Assembly (NCBI GenBank): GCA_047620505.1 | Contig: JBLHKS010000003.1 | Span: 1 to 64,000 of the forward strand | Direction of reading: 5' to 3' | Source of the DNA: JBLHKS01 sp047620505 | Lineage (GTDB): Bacteria; Verrucomicrobiota; Verrucomicrobiia; Verrucomicrobiales; DEV007 | Length of the DNA: 64,000 nucleotides | Shown: positions 43,495 to 51,601 of the stretch, piece after piece | Layout of the letters: every line of letters begins with the position of its first letter | How positions within the stretch are numbered: position 1 is the stretch's first letter | The notes under the pieces: model-generated | Databases searched by the model: none | What the model was told of the DNA's origin: nothing | Seen by the model: the letters and a program-made list of their open reading frames with translations, nothing else | Translations under genes and position numbers: made by a program

Positions 43495-45786
43495 ATGAAA
43501 ACCCAGCTCGTCGCGCTCCTCCTCGCCTCCAGCAGCTGCTGGGCTCAGGTTGATCTCATCCTGAATCCAGAGCTGGAAACTTCCGACTCTCACCCTTCGT
43601 TTGTTCGCGAAGCCGACGGCTCCGGATGGTTCGCCTGGCACGGCTACGCCAACGGTTCGGACGGGATTTACGCGAGAAAAATCGAGGCGAACGGTGAGTT
43701 GGGCGAGGTAGTCAAATTCAGCGGCAAGACGACGGTTCACAGCCCGCCTGAATTGACTTTGAACGCGGATGAAAAGCCGAGCCTGATCTGGAGTCAGCGC
43801 CAGGGCGGGCGCTGGTCGATTCAATCCCGCTACGGCGATGAGCTCAAGCTCGGCGCAACTCTCAGCTCCGATGAGGTCGACGCGATCCATCCCACAGCCG
43901 GTGCCGCGATTTCAATGTGGAGCGAGTTGCGGGACGGTCGCTTTCGAATCGTAGCGCCCGAGCTGGAGGTCTCCGATGGAAACCACGACGCGTTCCGACC
44001 TGCTTACGCCGAGGGTTGGGCGGCTTGGGACGAGTTCGACGGCAAGCGATATCGAGTGATCGCGAAAAGTATGGATTCGGACACAAGCGAATTTCATACC
44101 CTATCGAACGACGGCGCGAACGCGCTCAACCCCGTCCTGCTCCGGGCGACGAACGGCCTCACCGCAGCTTGGCTGGAAAAGGTAGACGTGATCGGCGGCG
44201 AGGGCGCGATCAGCCAGATGCACACGCTCCAAGCGGCCGAGTTGCACGATGAAAAATGGCACAACATCGAGGGTCCCGGTGCGGTGCTGACTCAAGGCCT
44301 GATGGCGAAGATCGAACCGAAGGCTCTGGCAACTGGCGGCTATCTTGGCCGGCGGGCCGCACCGATGCTGCTCGATGCCGGCGACGCGATCTGGCTGCTC
44401 TGGGAGCGGAAATCGAATCACAGCGGAAGCACGCCAAACGTCAACGGCGATCTCCTCGGGCGGCCGATTCGCGACGGAAAATGGGGCGAGACCGTTCTTC
44501 TGAAGAACGGCTTTGTTGACTATCATCTGGCCGAACCGGCTCGCGCCGAAAACGGGATTTTCTACGTCGTAGCGTCCGATCTTCCGCGAAATGAGCGCCG
44601 GAAATATCATCTCCTCGGCATCGACCTCAATTCCGCGGCCGAATTTCGTCAGGATAAATGGGTAGGCTGGGAACCTGTTGAACTTCCCGTTCAAAGTGAG
44701 CAGACCGATCGGCAGTCGGCCAAAATCGAAGGCAAAAACTACAAACTTTTCTGGGGCGATCTCCACTGCCACAGCGGCCTGACCACGGACGCCGAAGGGG
44801 AGCACGACGAACTCATTCACTACGCTCGCGACAAGGCCATGCTCGATGTCGTCGTGTTCACGAATAACGATTTTCTCTACGATACTTTCCTAACAGAATA
44901 CGAATTCGCCCTGGGAAATTTTCTCGCTAACACCTACACGCGGGAAGGCTCATTTATCGCGTTACCGGGCTACGAGTGGACAGCCCGCGTGCCAGGGAAA
45001 CCGGGGGTGCCGTTTTCAGAACCGTCGACCTGGACGCCTCCCTATCAGAATCGATCCTACCCGAATCATCGAAGCGTGATCTTTCCAGCATCTGCTGGCC
45101 CGCTGATTCGCTTCCCGGAAGTCGCTAACGAAATCCAAAAACTCAACGAAGCCGTCGAGAAATCCGGCGGTCTGACTTTGAGCCAGCACGAAGCGTTCCT
45201 GCTTTCCGGCCACAAGGTCGAGGTTGGCTTGGAGCTGACTTCCGGGTGGCGAAACTACATGAGAATCAAACCTCAGCTGTTTCACGGTTCGCTGAAACCA
45301 GGAGTCCGGCTCGGGTTCGTCGCTAACGGCGATACGCATCGGCGAGCCCCTGGATTGAGCGGAGCCTTGACCGGCATTTTCGCGGAAGAACTGACCGAAA
45401 CGGCGATTCTCGATGCTCTCCGCGAGCGTCGTTGTTTCGCGACTAACGGCTCGAGAATTTTTCTGGATTCCCGCATCAACGGCGAGTTCATGGGCCGGGA
45501 AACGCGCGCGCCAGACGGCGTAGCGGAGTTGAATTTGAAGGCGATCGGAACGCGCCCGATTCTAAGCGCTGAGCTGATCAAAAACGGAGAGACGATCGGA
45601 AAATTCCCAGGGACAGGCGGTAACGAACTCGAAATCCAACAGCGAGTCGAAGGTCTTGAGTCGGGCGAGCACTGGTTTTACTGGCGAGTGATCCAGGAGG
45701 GCGGCGGTCGGCCTTTGCCGGGCAACGTCCAAGTCGCGTTCGGTTCAACTGCGTGGTCGACGCCGGTCTGGGTGATCGTGGATTGA
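43495..45786 (+). CDS. DUF3604 / PHP-type metal-dependent protein, secreted
   Basis: 763 residues. Signal peptide MKTQLVALLLASSSCWAQ, whose SSCW codons contain a dispersed palindrome in the only SSC phase seen. The N-terminal half (about 20-400) is a propeller-like repeat region with WFAWHGYANGSDGIYAR-type strands. Residues about 420-700 are a PHP/DUF3604 domain with metal ligands in GDLHCHSG (His424, His426), EGEHDELIHYARD, SQHEAF and NGDTHRR. The usual role is phosphoesterase- or sulfatase-like, but the substrate is unknown. It follows the protease by 36 bp. Confidence 0.8.
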   Translation: MKTQLVALLLASSSCWAQVDLILNPELETSDSHPSFVREADGSGWFAWHGYANGSDGIYARKIEANGELGEVVKFSGKTTVHSPPELTLNADEKPSLIWSQRQGGRWSIQSRYGDELKLGATLSSDEVDAIHPTAGAAISMWSELRDGRFRIVAPELEVSDGNHDAFRPAYAEGWAAWDEFDGKRYRVIAKSMDSDTSEFHTLSNDGANALNPVLLRATNGLTAAWLEKVDVIGGEGAISQMHTLQAAELHDEKWHNIEGPGAVLTQGLMAKIEPKALATGGYLGRRAAPMLLDAGDAIWLLWERKSNHSGSTPNVNGDLLGRPIRDGKWGETVLLKNGFVDYHLAEPARAENGIFYVVASDLPRNERRKYHLLGIDLNSAAEFRQDKWVGWEPVELPVQSEQTDRQSAKIEGKNYKLFWGDLHCHSGLTTDAEGEHDELIHYARDKAMLDVVVFTNNDFLYDTFLTEYEFALGNFLANTYTREGSFIALPGYEWTARVPGKPGVPFSEPSTWTPPYQNRSYPNHRSVIFPASAGPLIRFPEVANEIQKLNEAVEKSGGLTLSQHEAFLLSGHKVEVGLELTSGWRNYMRIKPQLFHGSLKPGVRLGFVANGDTHRRAPGLSGALTGIFAEELTETAILDALRERRCFATNGSRIFLDSRINGEFMGRETRAPDGVAELNLKAIGTRPILSAELIKNGETIGKFPGTGGNELEIQQRVEGLESGEHWFYWRVIQEGGGRPLPGNVQVAFGSTAWSTPVWVIVD
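43531..43540. repeat. AGCAGCTGCT palindrome, copy 30 (12-mer)
   Basis: In the DUF3604 signal peptide, the only copy in the Ser-Ser-Cys phase. Confidence 0.95.
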
Positions 45787-45859
45787 GATGCTGTTCAAGT
45801 GGTGTCCTGACACGCCCAAAAACCCTTGCATTGTCCTAAGCTTTCCCCGATAGACGGCG

Positions 45860-48370
45860 ATGGCACGGAAACGCGTGGCAGTGGTTGCGGTCCCCGACGT
45901 AGCCGATCAAAAGCCGTTCGATGCCGCAAAACGCGGCTCTGGCGTTCTTTCGCGTGTCCGAGCAGCTGCTGAAACGACCGGCGAACTCGATCCGGCTCCG
46001 AACTACGCCGCGACTGGCCAAACGCTTCTGCAAATCCCGGTCGCGCCGATCCGAAACGGCGGCGAATTCCAAGTGGCGGCTGAGAAATCGCCACGCTCGT
46101 TTCGCGATTGGATTCGTTCGCGGCGATTTCTGCCCAAAGCGCTCAGCAAAGAATACCGGGTCGAAAACGGCGCTCCGGTCGAGATCGCGATGATGCGAGA
46201 AGCGATCGCCGGTTACGAGCCGAGCCCTGAGGAGTCGACCTACGAAAGTTTGCGAATCGAAATGGCTCGGACCGAACCGGGCCCCTACGCCCAGAGCGCC
46301 TCGGTTCACGTGCACGAACTTTTCTGGGCTGATCTCGCCCGGGCAAAACACGCCGCTTTTCGCGGGCTGAAGGATCTATTTTTGCTGCTGTTTTTCTTCT
46401 GCGGATTGGGCGGATTGGCGGCTGCATTCGGCGGTTCGAAACGCGACGCCGAAGAATCGGGCGCTCAGAAAACGCTGAGATTTTTCGCGGGATTTACGGA
46501 GCGCCTCCTCGTTCTCGCAGCGCCCTCGTTGGTGCTCGCGCTCCTCGCGAACCTGCTGACCGCCGAGGTGTTTTCCTGGGTTTCAGCCGTGCCCGGGCTC
46601 CCTGCAATGCTCTTGGGAATTGGGGTTGGCGTGATTTCGGCCGCCGTGATGCGCTACTCGACCGGGCGAATCTGGCTTGAGCGCTACACATGGGTCTGGC
46701 TGATAATTTTGCTGATCGCAGCGGCGTTCGGCGGTGTTTTCGGATTCTGGTTTCGCGGGTTTGACCGTTTCACCGCCTGGGCTTTGATCGCCTCTCTTGG
46801 GCTCGTTTTCGTTGTCGGTGCCGGCCTTTTGCTGATCGTTCTCAATCGCCGTCGGCCCGGCGCGCTGGAAATCGGAAGCCTGATTCTGATTATCGTCGGC
46901 AGCCTCTTTTGTTGGAACCTCGCCAATGTCGGATCCGGCAGCCAGGACTTGGGCGGAGCCTGGGCAAAAACCGCCACCGCCAGGACGTTGGTCACCTCGC
47001 TTAGCTGTCTTTTCTGGGCGCTCTGGATCGTCATCGCGGTTTCGATCGTGCTTTCCTCGTTGTTCGGGATTTTCGTGGCTCATTTCTCTGGTTTGAAAGG
47101 TGGAGCGAGGCGATCGGCGATCCGCGCCGTTCGGACGATGGCGATGGCGCAGACGTTTTCCGCGGCCCTGATCTTCGTAGCGACTGCGGCGCTCTGGCAG
47201 CTGCTGGCGCTGTTTTCGCCCGCGCTCGCTCCTGCTTTCCTCGCAGGAGCGCCTCCTGGAATCTCGATATTGGTAATCGGATTCATCGTCGCCGCCTTCA
47301 TCGCTGGCTGGCTTTTCAAGCAAGCCGGCCTCCTCGAAAGGCCGCCGAAAGACGTCCTCGCCGCGATTGCCGAAGACCGCTCGGCATTGGCTGGATCCTT
47401 GACGAGTGCGTTGCAAAAATCCGGACTCCCGACGCTTCTGGTTTTTCTGATCATCACCGTCGGCATCTTCGGCAGCGCGGTTGTCCGATTCTCACCAGAA
47501 TACGAAGCCCAGCTGAATCTCGCGATCGCAGGCGAATCCGCCGGGGGCTGGCCAGCGATTCTGATGATCGTCGATCGCTGGGCGACTTTCCTCGCCGGAG
47601 CCGTTTTATTCTGCTCGATTGTCCTCAGCCGGGGTCCGCTTCGGCGAATCAGCCTCGGTACCCGCGCTGCGGTCGACATCGCTTCGGAGCCCGCGAACTG
47701 GCTTCGAGTTCATCCGCGCGGACGCACCCCGCGGGCAACGATCTCAGCTCGTTTCGCCTCCGTTCTTCGGCATCTCTGCGAGTGGCGCGAAGAGGACGGC
47801 TCGGGTTACGATGGAATTGTGATCATGGCTCATGGCCACGGCTCGGCGATTTCAGCTGAGATTCTACGTTACCTGAATTTCGAATGGAACAAGCGCCACG
47901 CCGCTGGCCAGATCTGGGAGCCGATCCTGGGCCGAATTTTCAATCCGGCTGACCCAAATTATCTGCCTCTCTATTTTTTCACCCAGGGATGTCCGTTGCG
48001 GCAGCTGCATGCGATGCGTTTTCCGGTTCTTTACCGCTGGGTGACCGAGCGGGAATCGACCGTCGAGTTGCCAGCAGCTGCTGGAGCTCAGCCGGGTCCG
48101 GAGCCTGCCGAACTCGGCTTAACTTACTGGTCGAACGTCTATCGGCCTGGCGATTACGTCGGTCGAAATCTCTGGGAAGTCACCGGCGGCGATCCGTGGA
48201 GCGGCGAGTGGCGAGTTCCAGCTCCGAACGCCCGCGAACGCTGCATCGCGGTCGGCGCGCACCGGCGTTACTGGGATTCCACCGCGCCGGAGGTTGCGAT
48301 CGAACTCGAGCGCTTGATCAGCTACGTGATTCTCTGGAGGCGGGAAAACGTCTCGCCGACTCTGTTCTAG
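45860..48370 (+). CDS. multi-spanning membrane protein with C-terminal hydrolase-like domain
   Basis: 836 residues. About 160 N-terminal residues are soluble, then about ten hydrophobic segments between 165 and 620 (LFLLLFFFCGLGGLAAAFGG, WVWLIILLIAAAFGGVFGFW, GSLILIIVGSLFCWNLA and others). The cytosolic or exposed C-terminus contains the lipase-like elbow GIVIMAHGHGSAISAEILRYL with Ser662 in GHGS, suggesting an alpha/beta-hydrolase like PGAP1 or a lipase, although Asp and His of the triad cannot be placed with certainty. I do not know the family. Codons RAAAET and LPAAAGA hold two dispersed palindromes, and WQLLAL holds a near copy. Confidence 0.65.
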   Translation: MARKRVAVVAVPDVADQKPFDAAKRGSGVLSRVRAAAETTGELDPAPNYAATGQTLLQIPVAPIRNGGEFQVAAEKSPRSFRDWIRSRRFLPKALSKEYRVENGAPVEIAMMREAIAGYEPSPEESTYESLRIEMARTEPGPYAQSASVHVHELFWADLARAKHAAFRGLKDLFLLLFFFCGLGGLAAAFGGSKRDAEESGAQKTLRFFAGFTERLLVLAAPSLVLALLANLLTAEVFSWVSAVPGLPAMLLGIGVGVISAAVMRYSTGRIWLERYTWVWLIILLIAAAFGGVFGFWFRGFDRFTAWALIASLGLVFVVGAGLLLIVLNRRRPGALEIGSLILIIVGSLFCWNLANVGSGSQDLGGAWAKTATARTLVTSLSCLFWALWIVIAVSIVLSSLFGIFVAHFSGLKGGARRSAIRAVRTMAMAQTFSAALIFVATAALWQLLALFSPALAPAFLAGAPPGISILVIGFIVAAFIAGWLFKQAGLLERPPKDVLAAIAEDRSALAGSLTSALQKSGLPTLLVFLIITVGIFGSAVVRFSPEYEAQLNLAIAGESAGGWPAILMIVDRWATFLAGAVLFCSIVLSRGPLRRISLGTRAAVDIASEPANWLRVHPRGRTPRATISARFASVLRHLCEWREEDGSGYDGIVIMAHGHGSAISAEILRYLNFEWNKRHAAGQIWEPILGRIFNPADPNYLPLYFFTQGCPLRQLHAMRFPVLYRWVTERESTVELPAAAGAQPGPEPAELGLTYWSNVYRPGDYVGRNLWEVTGGDPWSGEWRVPAPNARERCIAVGAHRRYWDSTAPEVAIELERLISYVILWRRENVSPTLF
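45961..45970. repeat. AGCAGCTGCT palindrome, copy 31
   Basis: In the membrane hydrolase gene, Ala phase. Confidence 0.95.
47196..47205. repeat. near copy GGCAGCTGCT
   Basis: One mismatch, in the membrane hydrolase (WQLL), between copies 31 and 32. Confidence 0.5.
48073..48082. repeat. AGCAGCTGCT palindrome, copy 32 (12-mer)
   Basis: In the membrane hydrolase gene, Ala phase. Confidence 0.95.
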
Positions 48371-49545
48371 CAGCAGCTGCCGTTCGTGCCCGATCCGTTT
48401 GAATCCGGTTCGCAGCAAGCGCTCGCGTCCGTGGTCAGATTGTAATCCTGGCCCTTCGTTTCGCGGGGATGCCGCTCGACGACGCCTTCGCAGCTCATTT
48501 CGCCAGCCTGCTCAGCCGGAACTTCGGTGAGCGGATCGACAAACTCGAACATGCCTTCGTAGGGTGCCCGCTGGTAGAGCTTGTAGGTTTTTTCACAAAC
48601 CGAATAACGCTTGCCGCGCTCCATCGGGTGATCGTCATCGTCGAGCACTTTCTTGAACGGCCCTTTGTAAATCACCGCCTGATTGCGATCGAGGCAGATG
48701 CCCTGCTTCCCTTTGTAAGCCGCGACCGTCATGCTGCGAAATTCGTAGCCTTCGACCGTCTGCCAAGGCTCTTTGTCGTACGCGAGGATCTCAACTCCGT
48801 GAAATCCAGCGTCTTCGAATGCCTGGAGAAATTCGCTTTCCTGAAACGCGCCGGAAATGCAGCCGCTCCAGAGATACGGGTCGTCCTGAAGTTCCTGCGG
48901 CACGTCTTCATCGGAAACGATATCGGAAATCACCGCGCGACCGCCGGTTTTGAGAACCCGGTAAATTTCCGCGAACATCTGCTCGCGATTTTTCTTGCTT
49001 ACGAGGTTGAGAACGCAATTCGAGACGACCACGTCGACCGAGTCGTTCGCAACGAGCGGGCTTTTGATTCGCAGCTCCTCAGCCAACTCTTCGGCTTCGA
49101 CGAATCCGTTCGCGCTGTCGATTGGCTTAGCTTGGAGTTCCGTTTCGAGGCGCTCCAGGTCGAGCGCGAGGTCCTGAATCCGGCCCTTCCGAAATTCGAC
49201 GTTTTCAAAGCCGATCGTTTTGCCAACGACGGGCGCGTAGCGACGAGCGACTTCGAGCATGTCGTCCGTCATGTCGACGCCGATGACTTTTCCTTCAGCT
49301 CCAACGACTTGCGAGGCAATGAAGCAAATCTTGCCCGTGCCGCTACCGAGATCGAGCACCGTTTCGCCTGAGTTAACATATTTACTTGGATCGCCGCAGC
49401 CGTAGTCGCGCTCGATCACTTCATCCGGGATCGCCTCAAGATATTTCGGATCATAATCGACCGGGCAGCAAAGCGCCGGTTCCTGCGCAGTTGCCGCCGG
49501 AGCGTAGCGTTCTTTGACGGCGGTTTCAGTTTTCAATCCACTCAT
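48367..49545 (-). CDS. ArsM-like SAM-dependent methyltransferase with Cys-rich tail
   Basis: 392 residues from the ATG at 49543-49545; a start at 49665 is also open. SAM motif TVLDLGSGTGKICFIASQVVG and ISDIVSDEDVP are typical of arsenite methyltransferases, as are the cysteine-bearing CCPVDYDPKYL and SGCISGAF. Beyond about residue 250 the protein extends past ArsM with KGPFKKVLDDDDHPMERGKR and a tail with two CC pairs (ACCEPDSNGSGTNGSCC) that could bind As(III) or a metal. It is a variant of the family rather than plain ArsM; no ars operon is near. Its stop overlaps the stop of the membrane hydrolase gene by 4 bases. Confidence 0.75.
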   Translation of the reverse strand: MSGLKTETAVKERYAPAATAQEPALCCPVDYDPKYLEAIPDEVIERDYGCGDPSKYVNSGETVLDLGSGTGKICFIASQVVGAEGKVIGVDMTDDMLEVARRYAPVVGKTIGFENVEFRKGRIQDLALDLERLETELQAKPIDSANGFVEAEELAEELRIKSPLVANDSVDVVVSNCVLNLVSKKNREQMFAEIYRVLKTGGRAVISDIVSDEDVPQELQDDPYLWSGCISGAFQESEFLQAFEDAGFHGVEILAYDKEPWQTVEGYEFRSMTVAAYKGKQGICLDRNQAVIYKGPFKKVLDDDDHPMERGKRYSVCEKTYKLYQRAPYEGMFEFVDPLTEVPAEQAGEMSCEGVVERHPRETKGQDYNLTTDASACCEPDSNGSGTNGSCC

Positions 49546-49746
49546 AGGGAAACGATTTTGATGTTCAAAAAAATGTTGAGTTCTCGCGGCGGTTGCGCAA
49601 CGCGGCTCATTTATTGAGGAGGCGAGTCTGCTTGTCATCCCCATTTTTCGCGAGTTTTCTCCCATCTTCCGGGCGCGCGATCAAGGAATCAGGTGGCTCG
49701 GACGGCAGATCGCCGTTTTCCTTACCCGAAGAGCGGGAAATTTGCT

Positions 49747-51585
49747 ATGAATCCATCCCGACCACTTTGGCCGATCATGAACCATCCGAAACTCTCTCCA
49801 ATTTTTCTGCTCAATTTGATGGTCGCGCTGCCGTTTCTTTCGGCCGCGGCGCAAACCCCGACTGACATGGACGCCAATTTTTCCAAGATTTCCGAACGGT
49901 TCATCGAGGACCTCGTGCGCTCCTCGCCAGTCACGGCGACCAATCTGGGCGACCACCGATTCGATCATCTCCTCGACGAGGTTGACGCGGATACTCGCCA
50001 AGAACGTCTCGACTCGGCTCGGCAGTTTTTAGCCGAAATCGACAAAATCGACCGCCAGCAGCTGCTGAGAGAAAACTTGGTTGACCTCCAGTTGGTCCAG
50101 CATCGATTGCGGCGTCAAATCTGGAAAATCGAGGAACTGCGCGAGTGGAACTGGAACCCGCTGATTTATTCCGGGCTGCCGGGCGACTCGATCTACAGCC
50201 TGATGGCTCGCGATGGCGCTCCGCTGGAAGAACGGCTCAAAAACGCAGCCGCTCGGTGCCGTGAGTTTCCACGATTTTTCGAGCAGGCGCGCGCTTCGCT
50301 GTCGGTTGAGCTCACTCCGCCGATTCACGCGGAAACTGCAGTCGGGCAGAATCGCGGGATTCTCAGTCTGATCGATGCCGTCCTGACACCGCAACTAGGC
50401 AAGCTGCCAGCTGAGGCGCGAGCGGATTTGGAAGAGGCGATTTCGATCGCGCGCAAAGCCGTCGATGAGCATCAGAACTGGCTCGAATCCGAGCTGTTGC
50501 CCAACGCCAAGGGCGAAGCCAGACTCAGCGAAAAACTTTATCGCGAGAAATTCAGCTTAGAATTTTTCGACAGCTACACGCCTGAGGAATTGCGAGCCCG
50601 AGCGAACGAGCAGGTCGCTGACTTGCACGATCAGATGTACGAGATTTCGAAGGGAATTTACGCCGGCCGGCACCCAGCTCATGAGTTTCCAAAGTTCCCC
50701 AAACCAGATGAGAAACGACAGCTGATCCAGGCCTGCTTGGAGTTCGCCTACGAAGACGCTCCCGATCGCAACGGCGTGGTCGAGGCCGCAGAGCATTCGC
50801 TACGGATAACGACTGATTTCATCCGCGCGAAAGACCTCATAACATTGCCTGAAGACCCAGTTGAAATCATCGTGATGCCAGAGTTTCGCCGCGGTGTCTC
50901 CCTAGCTTACTGTGATGCCCCCGGCCCTCTGGAAGTTGGCGAAAAAACCTACTACGCAGTCGCCCCGCCGCCGAAAAACTGGACGGACGAGCAGGTCCGC
51001 TCGCACCTTCGCGAATACAATCGGCGCTCGCTCCACACGTTGACGATTCACGAGGCCATGCCCGGCCATTTCGTGCAGCTGGCTCACGCAAACCGGGCAC
51101 CGAATCCCCTTCGCTCGATCTTGGGTTCCGGGACGTTCATCGAGGGCTGGGCCGTCTACACCGAATGGATGATGTGTGAGGAAGGCTTCCTCGCGGACGA
51201 CCCTCTCATGAAGCTCATCGTCCTGAAATGGTATCTCCGCGACGCTACGAACGCGCTCATCGATCAGGCGGTTCATCTGGATGGAATCGACGAAGCGGCG
51301 GCGATGAAATTGTTGGTCGGGCAGGCTTTTCAGGAAGAGCGCGAAGCGGCAGGCAAATTCCGGCGAGCGCAGCTGACCTCAGCTCAGCTTTCGACCTATT
51401 TTGCTGGCTACATGGAGCTTCTGGAAATGCGAGCAGCTGCTGAAGAGTCGTGGGGAGCTTCCTTCGATCTTAAGACCTATCACGACAAGGCGTTGTCGTT
51501 CGGATCTCCGCCGACCGCGTTTGTAAAAGCCCTCTTGCTCGACCTGCCCGTGGAGTTGTCTCGAGACATCGAAATTCGGGATTGA
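49747..51585 (+). CDS. secreted DUF885-type zinc metallopeptidase
   Basis: 612 residues from the ATG at 49747 (602 from the ATG at 49777, which places the start at the signal peptide MNHPKLSPIFLLN). The family signature HEAMPGH lies at about residue 425 of the shorter form and gives the HExxxGH-type zinc site, followed by FVQLAHA and the third ligand region FIEGWAVYTEW. DUF885 proteins are thermolysin-like exopeptidases active outside the cytosol. Length and motifs are normal. Two dispersed palindromes: RQQLLRE near the N-terminus and MRAAAEE near the end. It converges with the second PSD1 gene (16 bp). Confidence 0.88.
   Translation: MNPSRPLWPIMNHPKLSPIFLLNLMVALPFLSAAAQTPTDMDANFSKISERFIEDLVRSSPVTATNLGDHRFDHLLDEVDADTRQERLDSARQFLAEIDKIDRQQLLRENLVDLQLVQHRLRRQIWKIEELREWNWNPLIYSGLPGDSIYSLMARDGAPLEERLKNAAARCREFPRFFEQARASLSVELTPPIHAETAVGQNRGILSLIDAVLTPQLGKLPAEARADLEEAISIARKAVDEHQNWLESELLPNAKGEARLSEKLYREKFSLEFFDSYTPEELRARANEQVADLHDQMYEISKGIYAGRHPAHEFPKFPKPDEKRQLIQACLEFAYEDAPDRNGVVEAAEHSLRITTDFIRAKDLITLPEDPVEIIVMPEFRRGVSLAYCDAPGPLEVGEKTYYAVAPPPKNWTDEQVRSHLREYNRRSLHTLTIHEAMPGHFVQLAHANRAPNPLRSILGSGTFIEGWAVYTEWMMCEEGFLADDPLMKLIVLKWYLRDATNALIDQAVHLDGIDEAAAMKLLVGQAFQEEREAAGKFRRAQLTSAQLSTYFAGYMELLEMRAAAEESWGASFDLKTYHDKALSFGSPPTAFVKALLLDLPVELSRDIEIRD
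50057..50066. repeat. AGCAGCTGCT palindrome, copy 33 (12-mer)
   Basis: In the DUF885 gene, codons for QQLL. Confidence 0.95.
51432..51441. repeat. AGCAGCTGCT palindrome, copy 34
   Basis: In the DUF885 gene, Ala phase. Confidence 0.95.
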
Positions 51586-51601
51586 TTTCCGGGCTGCCTT
51601 T

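Noticed and set aside
46583..47416. A long minus-strand frame antisense to the membrane hydrolase
   Set aside because: Charged low-complexity product, typical mirror image of hydrophobic codons.
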